From Candidatus Helarchaeota archaeon (GTDB lineage: Archaea > Asgardarchaeota > Lokiarchaeia > Helarchaeales > RDOG01), in contig JAHPZH010000006.1 of assembly GCA_019058315.1 (NCBI GenBank), positions 43,052 to 107,051 of the forward strand: a DNA stretch of 64,000 bases. Direction: 5' to 3'. The position numbers were made by a program, and so were the translations under genes. This document shows, in pieces, positions 34,425-43,608 of this stretch (the first letter of the stretch is position 1; every line of letters starts with the position of its first letter). The notes under the pieces were generated by a model. The model ran no database searches. It was given only the letters and a program-made list of their open reading frames with translations, and was not told where the DNA came from.

Positions 34425-35480
34425 TTAAATAGGTTTTCCTGGAAAAATATTATTTAATTTGATATTTGATAGTTTAATTATAGTAGGGGCAACATCAAGA
34501 GTTGAATAAATTCGGGAAGAATTATATTTATATTTAAGTTCATAATTTTTACTCATAATAATAAGAGGAACGTACAATTCTTCTTTTAGATATCCCCCAT
34601 GACTTCCGTTTAAATTTTCCTTTTCAAATTCAATTCCTGTATTTGCAGATATCACGATATCTCCAGTCCTTTTATGATATAATTTAATATCTTTTGTTTG
34701 AGATTTAAGAAAAATTTTGTCAATTTCTTTTATATGGTTGAGTTCTTCCATTATTTCTTTATGATCTTTATTTAAATAAATATGACATGCACGATGGGAT
34801 TCTAAAAATTGGCCTGATATTCCTACATTTTGAAAATAACGTTTTAAATTAAATCTTTTTGATACTTTGGTCATACCATGGTCTGCAGTGATTATCATTA
34901 TTAATTTATCTTCAACAATTTCATAAATTTGTGATAAAAATTGATCACATTTAGATATTTCATTTAGATATTTTTTATTATCTGGACCAAATGTTTCACC
35001 ATACCCATCAACTCCTGCAAAATTAATTACCCCAAATTTGATATTATAGTTCTTCAAAAATTTCATAGTTTTATCAAAAATTAATTCATCTCTTTTTTCT
35101 AACGATATTTCATTTAGCTCTTGCATAGGCATTATATAATCCGCTCCTTTTGTTATAGGTTCTGCCACAGCCATGGTTTTTGGTGAATTAAGCATTTCAA
35201 ATAGAGTATGAGATTGAATATATTCAGAAGGGTTATAATAGTCAAAATGTTTTACTTTTTTATCATTTTTATCAAAGAATTGATTTCCAATCATTCCATG
35301 TTGTTCGGGAAAAGTGCCAGTTACAATTGACGAGTGTCCAGTATAAGTTGCTGTTGGAAATACTGTCTTACAATTAAAAGTTATAAATCCTTTTTCACTT
35401 AAAGAATCAATAAAAGGAGTATGAGCTTTTATATATGAATTTATTGCACATCCGTCCAAAATAAAAAGAAGAATAATCAA
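34425..35480 (-). CDS. Type I phosphodiesterase / nucleotide pyrophosphatase family
   Basis: A 351-residue alkaline-phosphatase-fold enzyme. LFILDGCAINSY supplies the first metal Asp, FPTATYTGHSSIVTGTFPEQHG the catalytic Thr, TADHGMTK the second metal site and NGSHGGYLKEELYVPLII the final His. It should hydrolyse phosphodiester or pyrophosphate bonds in nucleotides or phospholipids. It starts with TTG at 35480; I see no better start upstream. No signal peptide beyond the short hydrophobic first strand. Confidence 0.88.
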   Translation of the reverse strand: MIILLFILDGCAINSYIKAHTPFIDSLSEKGFITFNCKTVFPTATYTGHSSIVTGTFPEQHGMIGNQFFDKNDKKVKHFDYYNPSEYIQSHTLFEMLNSPKTMAVAEPITKGADYIMPMQELNEISLEKRDELIFDKTMKFLKNYNIKFGVINFAGVDGYGETFGPDNKKYLNEISKCDQFLSQIYEIVEDKLIMIITADHGMTKVSKRFNLKRYFQNVGISGQFLESHRACHIYLNKDHKEIMEELNHIKEIDKIFLKSQTKDIKLYHKRTGDIVISANTGIEFEKENLNGSHGGYLKEELYVPLIIMSKNYELKYKYNSSRIYSTLDVAPTIIKLSNIKLNNIFPGKPI

Positions 35481-35787
35481 GAAAATCCCATTTTAATAAA
35501 ATATTCAATTTTTAATTTTCAAATTTTAGATAGAATTCTAGATTTTTAAATCAACTTTTAAATAGAATTATATTTTTTTAAGGAAAAAAAGGTAAATAGA
35601 TGAAAAAATTCAAAGTTTTTGAATAATTCATTGAATTAAAGAAAATAATATGAATGAAAATAATGCTAAATTAGAAGATTTTAAAATAAATTCAATCTCA
35701 ACGTTATATTTTCAAAATTTGTGGGTATTAAATATTAAAAATTCTAATCATTAATAAAATAAAATTAAGTCAATAAGTGGAGTTTCG
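35481..35787. other. Gene-free region upstream of a roadblock gene
   Basis: This 307-bp stretch is highly AT-rich. I see only TATA-like runs (for example TTAAATATTAAA near 35729) and a short frame of about 34 codons with no recognisable content. The end provides GTGGAG as ribosome site for the roadblock gene. Confidence 0.4.
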
Positions 35788-36165
35788 ATGTCAGTTTTAT
35801 TAAAAACTTATAAAATTGATAAATTAAAAGAATATTTAGAGGATTTAAATACGAAAAACGGAAATAAAGGATGTATCTTATGCTCAGAAGAAGGATTAGT
35901 AGTCATATCAACAAAGAATGGAAATAATGAATTAGATTTTGACTCATTAGCAGCTATGGGAGCAACATTATTAAGTATTATGAATGATCAAATTTTTTTA
36001 GATGTCATAATATCATATGAAAATAAGAAAGTCTTTATCCGCAAAATCGATGGCGAAATATGTAATTTTATATTCATTAATATATTTGAGACTAATAAAA
36101 GATATTTTAGGCGAGATGTAAATAAAACAATTAAAAAAATTAGCAAACTTTTAACATTATCCTAA
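35788..36165 (+). CDS. Roadblock/LC7-like protein
   Basis: A 125-residue single-domain protein with the roadblock pattern: an N-terminal helix (KLKEYLEDLNTKNG), strand pair (GCILCSEEGLVVIST), central helix (FDSLAAMGATLLSIMNDQIF), strands (VIISYENKKVFIRKI) and a basic C-terminal helix. The start follows GTGGAGTTTCG. It is separate from the roadblock protein at 23943 and the one at 42026, giving at least three in the window. A GTPase-regulating role is inferred. Confidence 0.8.
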   Translation: MSVLLKTYKIDKLKEYLEDLNTKNGNKGCILCSEEGLVVISTKNGNNELDFDSLAAMGATLLSIMNDQIFLDVIISYENKKVFIRKIDGEICNFIFINIFETNKRYFRRDVNKTIKKISKLLTLS

Positions 36166-36174
36166 AAATATATT

Positions 36175-36312
36175 TGGTGCAGCTGCCGAGATTTTCGGAA
36201 TAAATTTAAAATAATCTATTCTTTCGAACCCGGGTCAGAGGCTTGGGAGGCTTCCGTAAATTGACCGATAATGGTCAATTTGCCCCGTCCTAACCAACTA
36301 GACTACAGCTGC
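36175..36312 (-). tRNA. tRNA-Gly (CCC) with two introns
   Basis: Acceptor stem GCAGCTG/CAGCTGC, D-arm GTCT...AGGAC, anticodon CCC (complement of 36245-36247), CCA encoded. Intron 1 (36252-36282, 31 nt) lies at position 29/30: bulge GG|C, perfect 9-bp helix AAATTGACC/GGTCAATTT, then ACGG and bulge AA|G; its central helix has only two Watson-Crick pairs flanked by G-A. Intron 2 (36192-36222, 31 nt) lies in the T-loop at 59/60: TTCG/CGAA centre, bulges AA|A and AA|T, GAATA/TATTC helix. Spliced product has anticodon stem GGGGC/GCCTC and T-loop UUCGAAU. Confidence 0.88.
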
Positions 36313-36347
36313 ATTATTCTCATTATTAGATAAAGATAAATTATTAT

Positions 36348-38499
36348 TTAAAAAAAATCGGCTTTTGGTATTTCAGCTTTTCTACCTTTTTTTATACGAA
36401 TGTCTGAAATTATTTTTTGAGCGCTATCATAGGAAATAAATTCCCAATGAGAAAAAACTGTTTGCCAGAATGCTTGTCCTGCAGTTTTTGAACGAATATC
36501 AGTAGATAGATTAAATGATTCTTTAACTGGAATTAGACCAGTAATGTATGAATAAGAATCTTTTTGTTCAATATTTAGAATTTTGCTTTTCCTTTGTAAT
36601 AATAAAGCTGTAATAACTCCTATTAGATTTGTAGGAACTTGGATTTGAATCTTATAAATTGGCTCAAAAATAGTAGGTTCTGATTTTAAAAAAGCGCTGT
36701 AAACCGCTCTTTTACCCATTAACATAATTTGAAGCGGATCGACTTCTAAAGTATTTTTATCAATTTTTAATAAATGGATATTTATTTGCAATCCTTTTAT
36801 TGGTTCTTCGCATAAAGGTCCTGCATTTAGAGCCATTTTAATACCCTTTATAATAATTTCTTTGATTTTATCATCAATTTCTTGGCTTAAATCATTAATA
36901 ATTAGATTATTATTGTAATCTATTGCTAGAATCTTCTTATGTTTTAAAATTTCTTTAATTCTTTCTTCGTTTATTGGTTCTACTGAAAGTTTGATTTGAT
37001 TCAAATTATTTTGACTTAAAGTTGAAATTATTGGGCTCTTTATTTTAATTCCTTCTCTGTAGACTACAATTGGATCGGACATTAATATGTCAATCCCAAA
37101 ATCTTTTATTTCATTAGCAATGATTTCTAGATGTAATTGTCCGATTCCAGAAATCAAATATTCCCCTGTATCTTCATTAATATCGATTTTTATATCGGGA
37201 TCGTTTATTTTTATTTTATTTAAAATATCTAGCATTTTAGGTAATTCCTTTGGATGTTTGGGTTCAATAGAAACTGTTATAACAGGATCTGATACATATT
37301 TGATATTTTCAAATGGGTCAATTATTTCTTTAAACTCACTATTAGTTAATGTTTCTCCAACTATTGCCTCTGAGAGGCCTATAAAAGCTCCAATATTACC
37401 TGCTGTAAGAGAATTAACAATTTCTCTTTTATGTCCCATTGAAATGAAAATTTTTAAAACTCGATTAATGTCTTTCGCAGTTAATAAATAGACTTCATCA
37501 CCTGAATTAATGGTTCCAGAAAATATACGTCCTATTGATATTTTTCCTACATGTTTGTCAAATAATATCTTATGAATACAAATAATTAATGGTCCATTTT
37601 CATTACATTTTTGCATATTTTGTGCTAAAGCTGAATTTAAATCGCCTTTCCAAATTTTTTTAATTCTATAAGTTTGTGCAATTTTAGGACTTGGCAAATG
37701 ATTAATTATCATATTTAATATACATTTATCTAAAGGTAGAATTTCACTTAATATCTCAATTTTGTTTATTCCATTTTTATAATAATTAAAAATATTATCA
37801 AACTTTAGTTTCTTATTTTTCATGATATTTAATGTAAAACCCCAACTAGGATATAAAGCGCATCCAAATCCTACATTATTCATTTCTGGAATTATTTTCC
37901 ATTTATCTTTAAATTCATTTTCAGCATAAAGTTCAATATAATCGTTAAATTTATCTATAATATTTTGAAAATAATTTTGAATTTCATTAGAGTTTAATTT
38001 TAATTCTTTTATTAAACGATCAACTTTATTTATATACAGAATTGGTTTTATACGTTCTTGCAAAGCTTGTTTTGTTACAATTTCTGTCTGAATTTGGCAT
38101 CCTTCAACTGCATCTACAACTACAATGGCACCATCAATTGCTCTTAACGCTCTAGATACTCTGGCAGTTAAATCCACTTAGTCTATAAAAATAATTTTAT
38201 TTTTATATATGACCTGGAGTATCTATCAGATTAATAATGAATCTCTCATTAGCTATTTGATACAATAATGAAATATTTGCAGTCTTAACTGTAATTCCTC
38301 TTTTTTGTTCAATATCTAAATAATCCAGAGCCCGAAGAGAACCTGCTAAATTTGAAGATATTACTTTCCCTAATGCTAAAAGGCTATCAGTTAAAGTAGT
38401 CTTTCCATGGTCTATATGCGCTATTATACCAATATTGCGTATGTTGTCCTTTTGTTTCATTGTTTCTAAAATTTCATTAATTTTTTTTGATTTTACCAT
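36348..38499 (-). CDS. EF-2-like translation GTPase, interrupted by a 31-nt putative BHB intron, lacking the diphthamide motif
   Basis: Exon 1 (38499-38209) encodes 97 residues with G1 AHIDHGKT (27-34), switch I GITVKTA and G3 DTPGH (93-97). Exon 2 (38177-36348) continues VDLTARVSRALRAIDGAIVV, NKVD (about 147-150), domain II, and the EF-2 domains III-V, giving 706 residues. The intron (38178-38208) splits DTPGH|VD. In domain IV the region that normally carries the diphthamide-accepting HRGGGQ reads NTLEVDPLQIMLMG, so the modified His is absent. Family knowledge: Asgard and some other archaea carry EF-2 paralogues without this motif. It may be such a paralogue or the sole EF-2; this window cannot decide. 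Confidence 0.92.
38178..38208 (-). other. Putative mRNA BHB intron in the EF-2-like gene
   Basis: Read on the minus strand: outer helix TCCA/TGGA, central helix GGTC/GACT (one G-U), bulge 1 AT|A, perfect 11-bp inner helix TATAAAAATAA/TTATTTTTATA with a 2-nt loop, bulge 2 AA|G. Cutting after the second base of each bulge removes exactly 31 nt and joins GGTCAT to GTGGAT, restoring Pro-Gly-His-Val-Asp. Unspliced RNA meets a stop (TAA) two codons after the His. Geometry is identical to the RNase Z insert. Confidence 0.88.
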
Positions 38500-38629
38500 C
38501 CTTTTTTTTCCTATTAGTGAGTTTGAATAAAAATAATTATCAGTAATAAATAGTTTAAAATTATATTTTTTAAGAATTATAGATTAGTGTTCATGTTATG
38601 TTTAAATTGGTTTTTAAATAAAAAATTAC

Positions 38630-40471
38630 ATGAATAGAAGAATTGAATTCTTAATTTTGTTATTGATAATTATTTTTCCTCTCTATTTTCAATCTAATGA
38701 AACTATATACAAAAATAATACAAAATTTCATCAATATTTACAAATTTATGGAAATATTATTAGTACAAACTATCAAAATGAAAAACAGATAATTTTTTTG
38801 GATTCTGAATTTTATGAAATGGATATATTTAATATCACTTTATTAAGAGAAGGAAATATTGAAATTGGTGATACCATTCAAATTATGGGACGATATACTT
38901 TGAATTATTCCCCTTTCAAATATGTTGCATTAGAAAATTGGATGGATATCGGTGATTATCCTGAAGATTTTCATACAATTCCAACTTTCGTAAATAATTT
39001 TACATATTATAGAAATATCACCTTAGATCCCAGCCGTTTTGATATAAATGAAACATATTATGGAAAGATTATGTTAAAACTATTAGATATAGAAACAAGT
39101 TTTGTTTATTCAAGGCAAAATACATCAAATCAAGAGATTTATATTACAGAATCTAAAGTAAATTATACAATTCTCGAAAAATGGCCAGAAAACATATTAT
39201 CTACTAAAATGACAAATATTACATTTAATCTTTTTAATAGAAATAATTATAATTTTAAATTCAGCGATTCATATGTAAATTTTTTACTTTACGCCCCTAA
39301 TAATACTATTGTACAAAATGAGACTCTATTAACAACAGTAAATGGGGATGTTAATGTTTTATTAAAGACAAATTCTTGTAAATCTGGAGGAAATTATACT
39401 CTTAAATTATTTACTCATGGAACTGAGTTCTATAAACCTACAAATCATACAATAATTCTTCCCGTATATAATGAATCTGCAATTTTTAATGTATCAATCT
39501 CTGAAAACGAAAAATATGTATCGGTTCCTTATGATCCTATGAGTCTAGTTTTAACTGCAAATCTTAAATTTGATTCGGATATAATTTGGAATTCTTCCTT
39601 TTCATCAGGGGTATTCATAAAGAAAGATAATATTACATATGAAAGTAATTTAACAGTCCCTTATTTTGAAAACACTTATATTATTGATATTTGGGCAAAC
39701 CCATTTGGAACTAATTCTACACTTAATAGAAAAATAAATTTAACTGTAATAACTCGTCCAATAGATATTTCTTTATCTATAAAGAAAATATTATTTTCAA
39801 ATAAGATTAAAATCACAGCCAAAATAGTTGATAATTTAACATATCATCCAATAGTTAATGATGAAATCTTTAATTTTTATGTTTTCTCAAATTCAAGCTG
39901 GTTTTTTGTGGGAAATTCTAAAAGCATTAATGGAGAAGTGAGTTTAACAAAAAAAATATCTAAAAGTATTTCAGATGGAAAAATACTTATTAAAATTGAG
40001 AACTATAATTCTTCAATTTATAGTAATATAAGTTCATATAAGGAAATATTTTTAACTGAATTGAGTGTCCTGACTGTATCAGAAATAAATATTTTTAATT
40101 TTTTTCCTTTATTATTTAAATTGCAAACAATTAATGGAACAGATATTTCAAATGAAACTGTAGAAATATTTATTAATGGTTTTAAAATTGTTAACTTCAA
40201 GACTAAGCCTAACGTGGTTAATTTTTTACTTTTTTTAGCACCAGCTTACGAAACTGTATTAAATTTTTTAATTATCTATAAGGGTAATGATAAAAATCTT
40301 AATAGTTATTTCTTTTTTCAGTTGAATATTAAAAGTGATATCGTTATAAAGGCTCTAGGAAATTGCGGATTTTTTATTTCTATATTCATTTCTGCAATTT
40401 TCACGTTTTTATATCTAAAAAATAGGAAATCTCATAATTTGAGTAAATTAAAAATTCGAAATGATGATTAA
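38630..40471 (+). CDS. Secreted or surface-anchored protein, single C-terminal membrane span
   Basis: A 613-residue protein with an N-terminal signal-like hydrophobic segment (EFLILLLIIIFPLYF, residues 6-20) and a C-terminal span (FFISIFISAIFTFLYL) followed by a basic tail (KNRKSHNLSKLKIRNDD). The long extracellular part is beta-rich and full of N-x-S/T sites (NITLL, NNFTY, NVSISENE), suggesting heavy glycosylation and repeated Ig-like domains. It is divergent from the EF-2 gene with 130 bp between them. The family is not recognised; a cell-surface role is inferred. Confidence 0.65.
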   Translation: MNRRIEFLILLLIIIFPLYFQSNETIYKNNTKFHQYLQIYGNIISTNYQNEKQIIFLDSEFYEMDIFNITLLREGNIEIGDTIQIMGRYTLNYSPFKYVALENWMDIGDYPEDFHTIPTFVNNFTYYRNITLDPSRFDINETYYGKIMLKLLDIETSFVYSRQNTSNQEIYITESKVNYTILEKWPENILSTKMTNITFNLFNRNNYNFKFSDSYVNFLLYAPNNTIVQNETLLTTVNGDVNVLLKTNSCKSGGNYTLKLFTHGTEFYKPTNHTIILPVYNESAIFNVSISENEKYVSVPYDPMSLVLTANLKFDSDIIWNSSFSSGVFIKKDNITYESNLTVPYFENTYIIDIWANPFGTNSTLNRKINLTVITRPIDISLSIKKILFSNKIKITAKIVDNLTYHPIVNDEIFNFYVFSNSSWFFVGNSKSINGEVSLTKKISKSISDGKILIKIENYNSSIYSNISSYKEIFLTELSVLTVSEINIFNFFPLLFKLQTINGTDISNETVEIFINGFKIVNFKTKPNVVNFLLFLAPAYETVLNFLIIYKGNDKNLNSYFFFQLNIKSDIVIKALGNCGFFISIFISAIFTFLYLKNRKSHNLSKLKIRNDD

Positions 40472-40537
40472 TTTTTATTAAATATTGATTTTTATCGAAA
40501 AATCTCATATTAATGAATTTTTTATAATAATTTTCAT

Positions 40538-41086
40538 TTAGCTTCTATTATGAAAAATCTCTTTAATTATTGCTTGTAATGCCTCTAATAAATTGTATCC
40601 ATTTGGAGCTATAGTTTCAAAAATTTTCTTATTTTCTAATCCCAAACTATCTTTAAATTCATCAATAGAAATTTTAGGACTTAAATCTCTTTTATTAAGG
40701 CAAAAAATTATTGGTATTTTTTCTAAATTATCTATTAATGAGCAAAGTTCTTTCCAACTCTTAATATTATCATTTAAGAAGTTTGGTTGGGAATCCGCAA
40801 TGAAAATAACACCATCCACTCCTTGCAAAACTGTAGGTCTGGTTTCACAATAAAAATCTTGACCAGTAGATGTGAAAATATGGAGATGAAATTTCCAATG
40901 TCCTTTTTGTATTAATAATTCCCCAAAGTCAAAAAACAAAGTTCTACCGGTACTTGTTTCAATAGATTTTAAATTATTACCAAAAATCTTAAAAATATAT
41001 TTAATAGATGTAGTTTTTCCCGACATAGCTCCCCCCCAATAAACAATTTTTATTATTATTTCCCTATTTCCATAATTTATTATCAT
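40538..41086 (-). CDS. MglA-like small GTPase in a roadblock operon
   Basis: A 182-residue paralogue of the GTPase at 905-1504. P-loop GGAMSGKT at 18-25, G3 TSTGQ at 72-76, the shared FYCETRPTVLQGVDGVIF segment, and G4 NKRD at 131-134. The G5 loop is degenerate (IAPNGYN). GAGGTAATTAA precedes the start. It is the last gene of a three-gene set with the 299-residue unknown protein (19 bp away) and a roadblock protein, recalling MglA-MglB pairs where the roadblock protein acts as GAP or scaffold. The paralogue suggests duplication before or within this lineage. Confidence 0.92.
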   Translation of the reverse strand: MIINYGNREIIIKIVYWGGAMSGKTTSIKYIFKIFGNNLKSIETSTGRTLFFDFGELLIQKGHWKFHLHIFTSTGQDFYCETRPTVLQGVDGVIFIADSQPNFLNDNIKSWKELCSLIDNLEKIPIIFCLNKRDLSPKISIDEFKDSLGLENKKIFETIAPNGYNLLEALQAIIKEIFHNRS

Positions 41087-41105
41087 TTAATTACCTCTTA
41101 TCAAA

Positions 41106-42005
41106 TCATCCCCATAAACTATCAACATAATCTCCCACTCGAGATTTCCATCCATCCTGTAAATATCTTGAAAAATCTACTCTGTATTCAGAATTTAAAA
41201 ATTCTATAATTCGTTCAAAATTAACAATTTCAAAATCAATAGTTCGAAGAAAAGTTTTATCTGATATTTTAATATCAATTCCTAATTCATGTAATAAATC
41301 AATTCTGGATAATATTGCTAAAGCTCTTACTCCTGCATGAGCAAAAGCTTGAATCTCTTCATTGAAAATATTCGTCTGGATTTTATCTTCTTCCACATCA
41401 AAATTAATTACTGTTTTCATTATTTCAGATGATGAAGGTATTTTTACCTTTTTTTCTAAAACTCTTTTCATTTTTTCAAGAGAAATTTTGCTTTTTTCTA
41501 CAGCTCTTTTTAATAATTTCTTTTCAAAACTTAAATCTAAGGATTTTATATTATTTCCATATTTTTCAATTTTGATTTGTTCTTCATCGTCCAAAAAAAT
41601 TGTTAAAAAATATTGTTCTTCCTGTTTAACCTTTGAAATTATTTGATCTTTTGTATAGGTATCATTTATTTTCAAAGCGATTATCCAACCAGAAAGTTTA
41701 AAATTATTCTCTAATGCAAATTGAGAAGCTTCTGTATGAGAACAAACAATTATTCGAGGAATTGTAAAATTATCTAATTCTTCTTGAATAATATTACTAT
41801 ATTCCTCTAATTCGACAAAATCATTATAGTATACTAATTGAGTTCTATGCGGAGCTAATGATATTATAGCATTAGCTAAATCGTCTAAACTTTCTCTATT
41901 TTTACCAATTATAATGATAGGATGTCTATCTAATACAAATCTCAGTAATAGAGAAAATGTGTTAAATCCAAGTAATTCTATTAATTTTTTTAACGAAAAT
42001 AACAT
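41106..42005 (-). CDS. Unknown protein in the GTPase-roadblock operon
   Basis: About 299 residues, starting at 42005 (MLFSLKKLIELLG) behind GTGGGT. The N-terminal half looks alpha/beta (PIIIIGKNRESLDDLANAII, then RIIVCSHTEASQF and GWIIALKIND), which resembles a degenerate P-loop-like or Rossmann-like region without a Walker A lysine. The second half is helical and rich in Lys/Glu. No family is recognised. It lies 20 bp after the roadblock gene and 19 bp before the GTPase gene, so it is probably part of the same complex. Confidence 0.55.
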   Translation of the reverse strand: MLFSLKKLIELLGFNTFSLLLRFVLDRHPIIIIGKNRESLDDLANAIISLAPHRTQLVYYNDFVELEEYSNIIQEELDNFTIPRIIVCSHTEASQFALENNFKLSGWIIALKINDTYTKDQIISKVKQEEQYFLTIFLDDEEQIKIEKYGNNIKSLDLSFEKKLLKRAVEKSKISLEKMKRVLEKKVKIPSSSEIMKTVINFDVEEDKIQTNIFNEEIQAFAHAGVRALAILSRIDLLHELGIDIKISDKTFLRTIDFEIVNFERIIEFLNSEYRVDFSRYLQDGWKSRVGDYVDSLWG

Positions 42006-42025
42006 AATACCCACTTAAAATAAGA

Positions 42026-42976
42026 TTATATGTTTAATTCATTTAAAATCTGAGTTATATTAAACGTTTTAACAGATTTTTTATCAGTTTCTTTTAGATA
42101 AGTTTTTAAATTTTGAACATATTGGGGGATGAGTAATCTAAATAAGCCTAATCGTTTGTCCTCTCCTCTCTCAATGTAACAACTGAAGATTGAGCCTTTC
42201 TCTAAACTATAAATAAAATGAATATATTGTTTAGTATCACATAACACATTTTTAACATTTGTTTTTTTTAGCATCCATATAATTCTTCGAGAGGTATCAA
42301 ATAAACTAAAAGACATTGCCCCTTCTGCATCAATTAACGGATCAAACACAAATTTACAAATAGAATATCCTCCATTTAAAGTAACAGATGCTGATTTTAC
42401 TCCCGGGACGTTTTTTGAAAAATCAAGAATACACGATTTTATACTTTCAGAAGTTTGTTGAGACATTTGTAACATAAATGTATCAATAAAATTATCATTA
42501 TTTTCAATAGAATCTTTAACTTTAAAAGAATCTAAAATTTCTTTTATTTCTTCTTCAGAAAATGATCTTAACGGAGGTTTATAATCTTTTTCTGAATTAG
42601 ATAACAAGGTTTCAATAGACTTTAATGCCTTTTTCATTTTAATGAAAATACTCCCTAAATTAACAACATTTTTTGTCGTGATAATTAAATAAAATTCTGA
42701 ATGAGCATTATGATCCAAATGCAATGGAGTTACAACTATTTTGGACCTTTCTCCATCAATAAGAATATGATTTAAACGATTTTTGTGTATTTCTTCTGCC
42801 ACATTAAAAATTGCTGAAGTAGAAGAACAAACACCAAAAATTTCATTTTTTGAAAGCCAAATTCCAGCAGACTCAATTGGTTGTCCGTCTCGTTGAGTTA
42901 AAATAACGTTTTCTACTCCAGATATTGATTTAATTACTTTTAATTGTTGCTTTATTATTTCTAGAACCTCGGACAT
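42026..42976 (-). CDS. Roadblock/LC7 protein, probably with two domains
   Basis: About 316 residues, starting at 42976 (MSEVLEIIKQQLK) with GGAGCT upstream. Residues about 1-125 form a clear roadblock domain: ISGVENVILTQRDGQPIESAG, a Ser-rich central helix, then ILIDGERSKIVVTPLH and FIKMKKALKSIE. After an acidic linker, residues about 180-300 (VPGVKSASVTLNGGYSICKFVF ... NVLCDTKQYIHFIYSLEKG) look like a second, diverged copy. It leads the operon with the unknown protein and MglA-like GTPase. A tandem-roadblock architecture would mimic a roadblock dimer in one chain. Confidence 0.8.
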   Translation of the reverse strand: MSEVLEIIKQQLKVIKSISGVENVILTQRDGQPIESAGIWLSKNEIFGVCSSTSAIFNVAEEIHKNRLNHILIDGERSKIVVTPLHLDHNAHSEFYLIITTKNVVNLGSIFIKMKKALKSIETLLSNSEKDYKPPLRSFSEEEIKEILDSFKVKDSIENNDNFIDTFMLQMSQQTSESIKSCILDFSKNVPGVKSASVTLNGGYSICKFVFDPLIDAEGAMSFSLFDTSRRIIWMLKKTNVKNVLCDTKQYIHFIYSLEKGSIFSCYIERGEDKRLGLFRLLIPQYVQNLKTYLKETDKKSVKTFNITQILNELNI

Positions 42977-43160
42977 AAAAAATAGCTCCAAAGAAATTGA
43001 ATATTTTCCTCCCATTTTTTATAGAAATTTATATTTAAACCCCTTTTTTAGAAATTTAGGTAAGAATTTAATTGAGGAGGAAAAAAAAAACGTTGTATTA
43101 AAATAAATTCCAAAATAAATTTATATAAAAAATTTTATAGAATTATATAATCTTAATAAA

Positions 43161-43481
43161 ATGAATAAACACACTTCGGGATTAAAACCTATGTCAATTG
43201 GGATTAAAAGATTAGTTCTTGATGTATTGAAACCTCATAATCCGTCTTTACCTTATTTAGCAAACCAAATTGCAAAAATTCAAGGAATTAACGGAGTTAA
43301 TATTTCTTTAATTGAAATGGATAAAGAGACACAATCTATTAAAATGACTATAGAAGGCGAAAACCTAATTTTTGACGATTTGAAAGAAAAATTAGAAGAA
43401 TGGAACTGTGCAATTCATTCTGTTGATCAGGTGGTCGCAGGAAAATCTATTATAGAAGAAGTTCGTACACACCAAGAATAA
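43161..43481 (+). CDS. DUF211 family protein
   Basis: A 106-residue protein with the DUF211 signature GIKRLVLDVLKPHNPSLPYL and ferredoxin-like alternation of strands and helices (GINGVNISLIEMDKETQSIK, LEEWNCAIHSVDQVVAGK). The family is archaeal and conserved but without established function; structures suggest an ACT-like or oligomeric ligand-binding fold. It is transcribed alone ahead of the tldD-tldE pair. Confidence 0.85.
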   Translation: MNKHTSGLKPMSIGIKRLVLDVLKPHNPSLPYLANQIAKIQGINGVNISLIEMDKETQSIKMTIEGENLIFDDLKEKLEEWNCAIHSVDQVVAGKSIIEEVRTHQE

Positions 43482-43608
43482 TTTACTCTTAATGTATCTC
43501 CTATTTTTATTTTTAATGCTAGAATAAATTAAATAGAAATATGTAATTTCTTTGATTAATAAAGAAATGTAACTTCAATGATTCATAATTATTAATCAGA
43601 TGATTATA

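Noticed and set aside
35650..35754. A 34-residue frame before the roadblock gene
   Set aside because: No ribosome site, no hydrophobic or motif content, and composition like random AT-rich DNA.
36250..36281. tRNA-Gly intron placed at 31/32 in the anticodon loop
   Set aside because: That placement leaves no nucleotide for position 26 and gives no BHB spacing; 29/30 gives a full cloverleaf and correct spacing.
36348..38499. EF-2 as two separate genes or a sequencing frameshift
   Set aside because: The break falls inside DTPGHVD and the 31-nt insert has a perfect 11-bp stem with BHB flanks; a random error would not create this.
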